Shown one piece after another: positions 16,725 to 22,244 of a stretch of 33,255 bases of DNA; within the stretch, counting starts at the first letter, position 1, and each line of letters begins with the position of its first letter. This stretch comes from Coriobacteriia bacterium (lineage in GTDB: Bacteria > Actinomycetota > Coriobacteriia > Coriobacteriales > Eggerthellaceae). Location: contig JAUNCQ010000027.1 of assembly GCA_030526515.1 (NCBI GenBank), positions 1 to 33,255 on the forward strand, in the 5' to 3' direction. Below the pieces are notes generated by a model that was not told the origin of the DNA, did no database searches, and saw nothing but the letters and a program-made list of their open reading frames with translations. A program made the position numbers and the translations under genes.

Positions 16725-16762
16725 GGCCCGGTCATGCGTTTTCCTGTGCGCGTGGCCGGGCC
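16725..16762. other. Strong 14-bp stem-loop downstream of glnK
   Basis: GGCCCGGTCATGCG (16725-16738) pairs along its whole length with CGCGTGGCCGGGCC (16749-16762), with two G-U pairs and a 10-nt loop. No T-run follows, only ACTTTGCGTTT. It may end the amtB-glnK message or protect its 3' end. Confidence 0.55.
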
Positions 16763-16769
16763 ACTTTGC

Positions 16770-17065
16770 GTTTAGAGGGAGGGGCTGTCGGGACCGCGGA
16801 GGGGCTGAGCGCGGCGAGGGTTGCGAGGGCGGTTTTTCGGGTTTAGAGACCCCTGCCCGACAGAAGTGCGAGTTTAGAGAGGTCTAGACCTTTGATCCGT
16901 TTTCCTGGATGCCTGGATTCGCTTGATATGACTAATATGACCTGAATAATGTATTAAATTGTATGTTTAATATAAATTACTAGATGGAAAATGAGGGTGG
17001 AGAGGCCAGTCGAGAGGCTCTGCTCTCTCTAAACGCGCACTTCTGTCAGAGCGCTCTCGCTAAAC
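16770..17065. repeat. Inverted array of five GTTTAG repeats around an AT-rich island
   Basis: GTTTAGAGG at 16770 and GTTTAGAGA at 16841 and 16872 lie on the plus strand; GTTTAGAGA (17026-17034) and GTTTAGCGA (17057-17065) lie on the minus strand. The best pair is a 23-bp inverted repeat, 16859-16881 against 17025-17047, with one mismatch. Three units also share GACAG about 11 bases before the GTTTAG. Between the arms, 16920-16985 is very AT-rich and holds a further dyad, TATTAAA/TTTAATA (16952-16972). The region 16576-17163 has no supported gene. Confidence 0.7.
16923..16950 (+). promoter_or_regulatory. Candidate promoter in the AT-rich island
   Basis: TTGATA (16923-16928), a 16-bp spacer and AATAAT (16945-16950). 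It points toward the DUF1292 gene about 210 bases downstream and is flanked by the inverted repeat arms. Confidence 0.4.
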
Positions 17066-17098
17066 TGCAGAAACTGTCCAGAGGCGGCGTGGCTTTGC

Positions 17099-17104
17099 TA
17101 GAAT
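17099..17104 (+). promoter_or_regulatory. Candidate -10 box TAGAAT of the DUF1292 gene
   Basis: TAGAAT followed by GG lies 60 bases before the start. The last inverted GTTTAG unit (17057-17079) covers the position expected for the -35 box. Confidence 0.4.
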
Positions 17105-17163
17105 GGGGCGAAAGTAATCTGCGGTTGCCGGGTTCGGCGTCGCGAACTGCGAAAGGAATTCCC

Positions 17164-17484
17164 ATGCGTGAAGGTAGCGCTCCTAATTTCTGTCCGCCCG
17201 TGGAAGAGGGCATGGTCCTGACGTTCCAGGATGAGAAGGGCGATCTGGTCGAGCTGGAGTTCCTGGGCCTGATCCTGCATGAGGGTCGCAGCTACGGCTT
17301 CTTCTTCCCGATTGACGAGGACAACCCGGCCCTGTCCAGCGGCGAAGTGGTCCTGCTGGAGGTCACCGAGCTGGACGAGGACGGTCAGCCGGCCGCCTTC
17401 GAGCTGGTGTTTGACGAAGCCGTGGCGGCTGAGGTCTACGCGGACTTCCGTGCGGCCACTGCCGACCTGTACGACTTCGCCTAG
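17164..17484 (+). CDS. DUF1292 domain protein
   Basis: 106-residue acidic protein of the DUF1292 family (YrzB-like), function unknown. It shows the family pattern VLTFQDEKGDLVELEFLGLI, then GRSYGFFFPIDEDN, then VVLLEVTELDEDGQPAAFELV and an acidic helical end. It has no signal peptide or membrane segment. The ATG at 17164 is chosen for AAAGGAA just upstream and because 16984-17163, although open in the same frame, is repeat and promoter DNA. A perfect hairpin follows the stop. Confidence 0.8.
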   Translation: MREGSAPNFCPPVEEGMVLTFQDEKGDLVELEFLGLILHEGRSYGFFFPIDEDNPALSSGEVVLLEVTELDEDGQPAAFELVFDEAVAAEVYADFRAATADLYDFA

Positions 17485-17538
17485 GACACGGGTCATCGGA
17501 GCAAGCTGAGGACGCGGGCCGTTAGGGTCCGCTATGAC

Positions 17539-17575
17539 GACGGGGCGGGAAGCATGTTGCGCTTCCCGCCCCGTC
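17539..17575. terminator. Perfect 15-bp hairpin, probably bidirectional terminator
   Basis: GACGGGGCGGGAAGC (17539-17553) and GCTTCCCGCCCCGTC (17561-17575) pair perfectly around a 7-nt loop. It sits between the convergent DUF1292 gene and the ecfT gene and can serve both, though the T-runs on either side are poor. Confidence 0.75.
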
Positions 17576-17619
17576 TGCGTTTGGGCTTGAATTGGGGTCG
17601 TGCTTGAGCTGGGGCCGCG

Positions 17620-18420
17620 TTAGAGCAGCAGGCCGGCGGCCGTGCTGGCGGCGGCCATGGCGACCAGGACCGCAATGGCAACGAAGTCCCGGGATCCCAT
17701 GCGGGCCACGTGCAGGCGCGTGCGGCCGGCGCCGCCGTGGTAGCAGCGGGCATCCATGGCGTTGGCCAGGGTTTCTGCATGGCGGAACACGCTGACGAAC
17801 AGGGGAATGACCAGGGACTTTGCCGCGCCGTAGCGCTCCTTCAGGGACCGGTCCACCAGCTGCGCGCCGCGGGATGCCTGGGCGTTGCGGATGTGGTCCA
17901 GCTCGGTCATGAACTGGGGCAGGAAGCGCAGGGCAATGCCCGCCATCATGGCAAGCTCGTGGGAGGGCAGGCCGAAGCGGGAAAAGGGCCGCAGCATGTC
18001 CTCGGCGGCATCGGTCACGTCAAGGGCGGTCGTGGTCAGCGTCAGCAGGCAGGCGCCGAACAGCAGCAGCATCAGTCGGCAGCCCATGAACAGCGCCTGG
18101 TACACGCCGGCCTCGGACACGTGAACGGGCCCCAGGCTGAGCAGCACCGCACCGCCCTGAGTCCAGAACAGGTTGATGAGGGCCGTGACCACCACGATGA
18201 AGCTCAGCGGCAGCACCGCCCGAATGGCCACGCCCATGGGAATGCGGGCGCAGACGTAGAACCCCACCGTGAACAGGGCGCACAGCCCCAGGGCCGTCGG
18301 GTTGGCGGCCAGCAGCACCACCACGATGTAGGCCAGCAGCAGCGTGACCTTCATGCGGGCGTCCATGCGATGCACGGGGCTGGGGGTGGCGTAGTAGCGG
18401 CCGAAGACCAGCGGCGTCAT
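17620..18420 (-). CDS. ecfT: ECF transporter transmembrane subunit EcfT (riboflavin cassette)
   Basis: 266-residue EcfT, the scaffold that links the substrate-binding S subunit to the two ATPases. It has about five hydrophobic helices (for example VTLLLAYIVVVLLAA and VLPLSFIVVVTALINLF) and the cytoplasmic coupling helices, whose signature motifs read AQASRGAQ and AMDARCYHG (usual Ala-Arg-Gly). The second is ARC rather than ARG. The start codon overlaps the stop of the upstream ATPase gene by 4 bases, so translation is coupled. Last gene of the ribU-ecfA-ecfA-ecfT operon. Confidence 0.9.
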   Translation of the reverse strand: MTPLVFGRYYATPSPVHRMDARMKVTLLLAYIVVVLLAANPTALGLCALFTVGFYVCARIPMGVAIRAVLPLSFIVVVTALINLFWTQGGAVLLSLGPVHVSEAGVYQALFMGCRLMLLLFGACLLTLTTTALDVTDAAEDMLRPFSRFGLPSHELAMMAGIALRFLPQFMTELDHIRNAQASRGAQLVDRSLKERYGAAKSLVIPLFVSVFRHAETLANAMDARCYHGGAGRTRLHVARMGSRDFVAIAVLVAMAAASTAAGLLL

Positions 18421-19439
18421 GGGCGCTCCTCCGGCTCGGCGGCTTCAGGTTCGGGGGACGAAAACGCCGTTCGACCGGCGGCTTTTTCGTCCCCGTGCGC
18501 ATAGAGCGCTGCCAGCTCGGCGGCCAGGTCGGCGGCGGTGGCGTACAGGCGAGTGGGCAGCGCCAGGCCGCGGGCGCGCAGGGAGTTGGCCATGCGCTGG
18601 GCCTCGGGCACGTCAAGGCCGGCGGCGTGGAGCTCCTCCTCGTGGGCGAAGACCGCCTCCGGCACGTCCAGGAACAGCTGCCTGCCCTGGGAAAGCACCA
18701 GCACCCGGTCGCACAGGCGCGCCAGGTCGTTCATGTTGTGGCTGACCATGACCACGCTCAGGCCGCCTGCATGCAGGTCCTTGATCAGGTCCAGGAAGCT
18801 GGCCCGCGCCGCCGGGTCCAGGCCGGCCACGGGCTCGTCCAGCACCAGGACCTGGGGGTCCATGGCCAGCACGCCGGCAAAGGCCACGCGGCGCTGCTGT
18901 CCGCCGGAAAGCTCGAAGGGGCTCATGGTGCCAATGGCGGCCACGTCCAGGCCCACCTGGGCCAGGGCCCGCTCCACGCGCTCGGTCACGGCATCGGCAT
19001 CCAGCCCCAGGTTGCGGGGGCCGAAGGCAACGTCGTCGAAGGCGGTGCCGGCGAACAGCTGGTGCTCCGGATACTGGAACACCACGCCCACGGCACCGCG
19101 GATGGATCGGGCCGCGGCCTTGTCCGCCAGGTCGGCGCCGTCCACCAGCACGCGGCCGCGGGTGGGATGCAGCAGGCCGTTCAGGTGCTGGATCAGCGTG
19201 GACTTGCCGCTGCCGGTGTGACCGGCAATGCCCAGGAACTCACCGGGCTCCAGGGAAAAGCTGACGTCCTGCAGGGCCCACAGCTCGTCGGGGTCGTTGC
19301 CCCAGGCCGCCTGGCCGTGGCGCTCCAGCGAATCCGACGGGGTGGCTCCGGCGTTGCGACGTCCTCGCTTGGACCCGCGGCGCTTCTGCGTCCCGGCGTC
19401 GGCGTAGGAGAAGCTTACCTGCTCGAAATCAATGCGCAC
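18417..19439 (-). CDS. ECF transporter ATPase EcfA (second of the riboflavin cassette)
   Basis: 340-residue ABC ATPase of the CbiO/EcfA family. Walker A is GHTGSGKSTL, the Q-loop YPEHQLF, the signature LSGGQQRR, Walker B VLVLDEPVAGLD and the switch histidine lies in VMVSHNMND; all are canonical. It is longer than the usual 280 residues because of an Arg/Ser-rich insert after strand 1 (residues ~17-50, RRGSKRGRRN) and a Pro/Glu/Ala-rich tail. The tail is encoded over the hairpin at 18454-18494. It overlaps the first ATPase gene by 25 bases and ecfT by 4. The MRIDFEQVSFSYAD start matches the family start. Confidence 0.9.
   Translation of the reverse strand: MRIDFEQVSFSYADAGTQKRRGSKRGRRNAGATPSDSLERHGQAAWGNDPDELWALQDVSFSLEPGEFLGIAGHTGSGKSTLIQHLNGLLHPTRGRVLVDGADLADKAAARSIRGAVGVVFQYPEHQLFAGTAFDDVAFGPRNLGLDADAVTERVERALAQVGLDVAAIGTMSPFELSGGQQRRVAFAGVLAMDPQVLVLDEPVAGLDPAARASFLDLIKDLHAGGLSVVMVSHNMNDLARLCDRVLVLSQGRQLFLDVPEAVFAHEEELHAAGLDVPEAQRMANSLRARGLALPTRLYATAADLAAELAALYAHGDEKAAGRTAFSSPEPEAAEPEERP
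18454..18494. repeat. GGGGACGAAAA hairpin inside the 3' end of the ATPase gene
   Basis: GGGGACGAAAA-CGCCG (18454-18469) pairs with CGGCG (18476-18480) and TTTTCGTCCCC (18484-18494), about 16 pairs with a three-base bulge. It lies within coding sequence 34 bases before the ecfT start codon and encodes part of the non-conserved ATPase tail. Confidence 0.65.
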
Positions 19440-20236
19440 AGCTCCTCCTCCAGGTCGTTGTCGTGCAGATGGGTGCCCACGGGCACGCCTGCCTGCTGCA
19501 GGCAGCGGGAAAGCTCGGTGGCAAAGGGGACGGTCAGGCCCCGCTCAGTCAGGGCGGCGGCGTCGGTGAGCACGTCGGCCGGGGCGCCTTCCCGCACCAC
19601 GCGGCCGTCGTCCAGGATCAGCACCCGGTCGGCCAGGGCCGCCTCCTCCATGGAGTGGGTGATGGTCACCACGGTCATGCCCGCCTGGTGCAGCTGTTCC
19701 ATGACCCGCAGCAGGCCGGTGCGGCCGCGGGGGTCCAGCATGGCGGAGGCTTCGTCCAGGATCAGCACCCGGGGGCGCATGGCAAGCACGCCGGCGATGG
19801 CCACGCGCTGCTTCTGTCCGCCGGACAGCTGAGCGGTTTCACGCAGCTCGAAGCCCTGCAGGCCCACGGTGTGCAGGGCTTCCGTCACGCGCTCGCGCAG
19901 GTCGTCGGCGGGCAGCCCCAGGTTTTCCGGGCCAAAGGCCACGTCGTTTTCCACCAGGGTGGCCACCAGCTGGTCGTCGGGGTTCTGGAAGACCATGCCG
20001 GCGGTGGAGCGGATCAGGTACAGCGCATCCGGGTCCACGGTGGAGCGGCCGTCTACGGTGACCGTGCCCTCATCGGGCACCAGCAGGGCGTTCATGTGCT
20101 TGGCCAGCGTCGACTTGCCGCTGCCGTTGCCGCCTAGGATGGCCACGTATTCGCCCGGCCGCACGTGCAGGTCAATGCCGTCCAGCACGAAGCGCTGGCC
20201 GTTGTAGGTGAAGCGCGTGTTGTCAAAGGTGATCAT
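19415..20236 (-). CDS. ECF transporter ATPase EcfA (first of the riboflavin cassette)
   Basis: 273-residue ABC ATPase of the CbiO/EcfA family. It has Walker A GGNGSGKSTLAKH, Q-loop FQNPDDQLVATLVENDVAFGPENLG, signature LSGGQKQR, Walker B VLILDEASAMLDP and the switch histidine in VTITHSMEEA. The Walker B, signature and H-loop are all intact, so with the second ATPase it should build two competent ATP sites. The start has AAGGAC upstream. A terminator-like hairpin separates it from ribU, so expression may rely on read-through. Confidence 0.92.
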   Translation of the reverse strand: MITFDNTRFTYNGQRFVLDGIDLHVRPGEYVAILGGNGSGKSTLAKHMNALLVPDEGTVTVDGRSTVDPDALYLIRSTAGMVFQNPDDQLVATLVENDVAFGPENLGLPADDLRERVTEALHTVGLQGFELRETAQLSGGQKQRVAIAGVLAMRPRVLILDEASAMLDPRGRTGLLRVMEQLHQAGMTVVTITHSMEEAALADRVLILDDGRVVREGAPADVLTDAAALTERGLTVPFATELSRCLQQAGVPVGTHLHDNDLEEELCALISSR

Positions 20237-20276
20237 GGGAGTCCTTGCGTGTTGCCAGGTCGGGATCAGGAGGGCG

Positions 20277-20348
20277 AAAAAGCCGCCGGCCGGCCTCTGT
20301 TTTGCCCCCTACATTAATAGAGATGCGAAGCAGGGGCCGGTCGGCGGC
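20277..20348 (-). terminator. Hairpin with T-run between ribU and the ATPase genes
   Basis: On the minus strand GCCGCCGACCGGCC (20348-20335) pairs with GGCCGGCCGGCGGC (20295-20282), 14 positions with one mismatch, and is followed by TTTTT. The loop is long (39 nt). It would reduce but perhaps not abolish transcription of the ecfA-ecfA-ecfT genes. Confidence 0.6.
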
Positions 20349-20359
20349 GTTCGATTTCC

Positions 20360-20932
20360 TTAGCGGCCCTTGACCTGGTCCTTCTTGGGGGTGATCAGGT
20401 TGCTGATGCTCTTATACACCACCAGCGTCAGCACGGCGTTGAGTGCGGCCTTGATGGCGTTGAACGGCAGCAGGATGGGCACGATCATGGCCATCACGGC
20501 GTTAACGTCCACGCCGGCGTAGATGGGGGTGATCAGCAGGTTGCCCACAATTGCCAGCACCAGCGCGGCCAGGAAGCTGACCACCAGGCCGATGACGGCG
20601 CCCTTCATGGTGTGCATGCGGCGGTAGATGATGGCGGAGGGGATCACGTAGCCCATGATCACGATGACGTTCATCAGGTTGCCCCAGATGTTGCCGTCCA
20701 TCAGGCAGTGCAGGGCAATGGCCACAATGCCCACGGCCAGGCCGGGGCCGGCGCCGAACGCGAAGCCGCAGACCATTGCCGGGACGAAGGACGGGTCGTA
20801 CTTCAGCCAGGGGGCGGCGGGGAACAGCGGGATCTCCACGAAGGTCAGCAGGATGCTGATAGCGCACATGAGGGCCATGACGACCAGCTGACGGGTGGAC
20901 CAGACGTTGGTGTTCTTGATTGCTTCGGACAT
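20360..20932 (-). CDS. ribU: ECF transporter S component, riboflavin (RibU)
   Basis: 190-residue membrane protein with about six hydrophobic helices. The N-terminal half has the RibU hallmarks: QLVVMALMCAISILLTFVEIP, then the loop PWLKYDPSFVPAMVCGFAFGAGPGLAVG, matching the riboflavin-binding P-x-LK-x-D-x-S-x-x-P pattern. The start at 20932 (MSEAIKN) is used because AGGAAGG stands upstream and the in-frame extension to 21052 lies in the riboswitch terminator. The FMN riboswitch upstream supports riboflavin as substrate. Two ATPases and an EcfT follow, so this S component has a dedicated energising module nearby. Confidence 0.92.
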   Translation of the reverse strand: MSEAIKNTNVWSTRQLVVMALMCAISILLTFVEIPLFPAAPWLKYDPSFVPAMVCGFAFGAGPGLAVGIVAIALHCLMDGNIWGNLMNVIVIMGYVIPSAIIYRRMHTMKGAVIGLVVSFLAALVLAIVGNLLITPIYAGVDVNAVMAMIVPILLPFNAIKAALNAVLTLVVYKSISNLITPKKDQVKGR

Positions 20933-20983
20933 GATGTTCCTTCCTATGAGGCCGGGTGCGTTGAGCGGGTTTTCTGGCCTCAC

Positions 20984-21024
20984 AAGAAAACGAGCCCGTA
21001 TGAATCCAGTCAATACAGGCTCGT
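20984..21024 (-). terminator. Expression-platform terminator of the FMN riboswitch
   Basis: On the minus strand ACGAGCCTGTAT (21024-21013) pairs with ATACGGGCTCGT (21001-20990), 12 bp with one G-U pair and an 11-nt loop, followed by TTTCTT. It lies between aptamer and ribU and would stop transcription when FMN is bound. Confidence 0.88.
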
Positions 21025-21096
21025 GAGTTCGCGTATGCGCAGGCATCGCCATGGGGGCGTGTCAGGGTCGCGGCCGGGGCCGCGGGTGCGAACGTC

Positions 21097-21236
21097 TGCC
21101 TCTTCCATCCGGACTGTGACCGTTGGTCCCGGAGTCGCACCGGGTCAGCCTGGTCGGCGCGGGGCCGGCCAGGGTCGCGGACTTCCGCAGTGCTGCGGTT
21201 ACCGCCAGTGGGGAATTTCGCCCCGCCCTGAAACAG
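21097..21236 (-). promoter_or_regulatory. FMN riboswitch (RFN element) controlling ribU
   Basis: The minus strand carries the RFN consensus blocks in order: CAGGGCGGGGCGAAATTCCC, ACTGGCGGTA, AGTCCGCGACC, the ACCCGGTGCGACTCCGGGACC arm, GGTCACAGTCCGGATGGAAG. CTGTTTC at the start can close with GAGGCAG at the end as helix P1. FMN binding should favour the terminator at 20984-21024 and switch off riboflavin uptake. Confidence 0.96.
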
Positions 21237-21250
21237 AATTCATGGGGGCT

Positions 21251-21279
21251 ATTGTAGGCGCGCCGTGTTTCCGTTTCAA
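21251..21279 (-). promoter_or_regulatory. Promoter of the ribU operon
   Basis: On the minus strand TTGAAA (21279-21274), a 17-bp spacer and TACAAT (21256-21251) make a good sigma-A promoter. Transcription would start about 8 bases before the RFN aptamer. Confidence 0.75.
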
Positions 21280-21328
21280 GAACTGGCGGACGGAACTTGG
21301 AATGTGGCCGAGGTCGGCGGCCAGCTCT

Positions 21329-21349
21329 GGTATTATGGTAGTGGTATTA
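21329..21349 (+). promoter_or_regulatory. -10 box and direct repeat before the toxin-antitoxin pair
   Basis: TATTAT followed by GG (21331-21336) is a likely -10 box. GGTATTA occurs at 21329-21335 and 21343-21349, a 14-bp period that would place two binding sites on the promoter; this fits autoregulation by a ribbon-helix-helix antitoxin. Confidence 0.45.
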
Positions 21350-21378
21350 CGTACAACAATGGGCGAAAGGGGTGTCCC

Positions 21379-21690
21379 GTGGACGATGCCATGGTTACCG
21401 CGCGCGTTCCGCGAGGGAAGAAGCAGGCGGGGAATGCGGTGATCGCCGGGCTGGGCGAAACCACCTCCGGGGTCATCAATCGGCTGTACGACTACATAAT
21501 CGCCAACGGAGCGCTTCCCTTCGAGCGGGAGACCGGCCCGTCGCGGGCATCGGGAGAAGAGCGCGCTCGGGCCCTTCGGGAAGCTCAGGCGTGGGCGGAT
21601 GAGGTGTGCCTGCCCGAGGGCAACCGGTTCGCGACCATGACCGACGATCAGATCCGCGCTGAGCGGCTGCGTGATCGCGGATTGATGTGA
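21379..21690 (+). CDS. RelB/DinJ family antitoxin
   Basis: 103-residue ribbon-helix-helix antitoxin. The DinJ pattern is plain: a basic strand (MVTARVPRGKKQ), helix and the closing NRLYDYIIANGALPF, like the E. coli DinJ motif that ends ALPF. The C-terminal part (residues ~45-103) is charged and would wrap the toxin. The GTG start at 21379 is preferred because AAAGGGG stands 7 bases upstream; the longer ORF from 21265 runs through the ribU promoter on the other strand and the predicted promoter of this gene. An ATG at 21391 is an alternative. The toxin start overlaps the stop by one base. Confidence 0.82.
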   Translation: MDDAMVTARVPRGKKQAGNAVIAGLGETTSGVINRLYDYIIANGALPFERETGPSRASGEERARALREAQAWADEVCLPEGNRFATMTDDQIRAERLRDRGLM

Positions 21691-22151
21691 TGGGCATGAT
21701 CAACGTTCTGGTGGATAGCAACGTGGCCATTGATTTTCTGGCGCGTCGCCCAGGGTTTTACGAAGACGCCCGGAAGCTGTTCGTGTTCGGCGCCATGGGG
21801 GACTATCAGCTGTGGATGAGCTCGTCCCAGTTGACGGACCTGTTCTACATACTGACTGAGGGCAAGGCATTCGAGCGCGCACGGGGCAAGGAGCGCATGA
21901 GGCAGCTGCTCAGGTTCGTGCGGGTGTGCAGCATCGACGAAGGGGACGTGGTTGCGGCCTTGGATTCTCCGTGGGATGACTTCGAGGACGCGCTGGTCCA
22001 CAAGGCGGCCCTGAAGATGAACGCGTCTGCTCTGGTGACGCGGGACGAAAAGGGCTTTGCGGCCTCCTTCGTGCGGACGTGCGATGCAGCGGGGTTTCTC
22101 CAGTGGATGGAGGGGCAGAACGGCATCAGCTATGCGGAGGTGGAGTTCTAG
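21690..22151 (+). CDS. PIN domain toxin (VapC-like ribonuclease)
   Basis: 153-residue PIN domain protein, a predicted Mg-dependent ribonuclease toxin. The acidic residues of the fold are visible: the first Asp in VLVDSNVAIDFL, then SSSQLTDLFYILT, then DDFEDALVHKAALKMNASALVTRDEKGF, which holds the second and third acidic ligands. It resembles the PIN toxins that follow RelB/DinJ-type antitoxins in anaerobes rather than classical VapC. The ATG at 21690 overlaps the antitoxin stop (TGATG); GTG at 21687 and ATG at 21696 are possible alternatives. Confidence 0.85.
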   Translation: MGMINVLVDSNVAIDFLARRPGFYEDARKLFVFGAMGDYQLWMSSSQLTDLFYILTEGKAFERARGKERMRQLLRFVRVCSIDEGDVVAALDSPWDDFEDALVHKAALKMNASALVTRDEKGFAASFVRTCDAAGFLQWMEGQNGISYAEVEF

Positions 22152-22161
22152 GGCGGCCTGC

Positions 22162-22213
22162 GGGATGTGGCCTGCGGCGTGGTCTTTGGGATGTGGCCTG
22201 CGGCGCGGCCTTC
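22162..22213. repeat. Two tandem 26-bp repeats
   Basis: Units at 22162-22187 and 22188-22213 begin GGGATGTGGCCTGCGGCG and differ at three positions, all C/T. They occupy the short gap between the toxin and the flavoprotein gene. Confidence 0.7.
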
Positions 22214-22231
22214 GGGGCGCGATTCGACCGC

Positions 22232-22237
22232 TATAAT
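22232..22237 (+). promoter_or_regulatory. -10 box TATAAT placed for a leaderless transcript
   Basis: A perfect TATAAT ends 7 bases before the start codon at 22245, so transcription should begin at or next to the A of the ATG. No clear -35 box is seen. Confidence 0.55.
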
Positions 22238-22244
22238 CGGGGGC

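Noticed and set aside
16923-16975. AT-rich island as replication origin or dif site
   Set aside because: No DnaA boxes are present, and the 7-7-7 dyad does not match the Xer dif arms well enough.
16984-17163. Upstream extension of the DUF1292 reading frame
   Set aside because: The DNA is repeat array and promoter; similarity to DUF1292 begins only after 17164, where a ribosome binding site is found.
21212-21225. GGGGAATTTCGCCCC as another copy of the TTTCGYCCC palindrome
   Set aside because: It is the conserved helix of the FMN riboswitch and is fully explained by it.
21265-21378. Upstream extension of the antitoxin reading frame
   Set aside because: It overlaps the ribU promoter and the predicted toxin-antitoxin promoter, has no ribosome binding site, and falls outside the RelB/DinJ domain.
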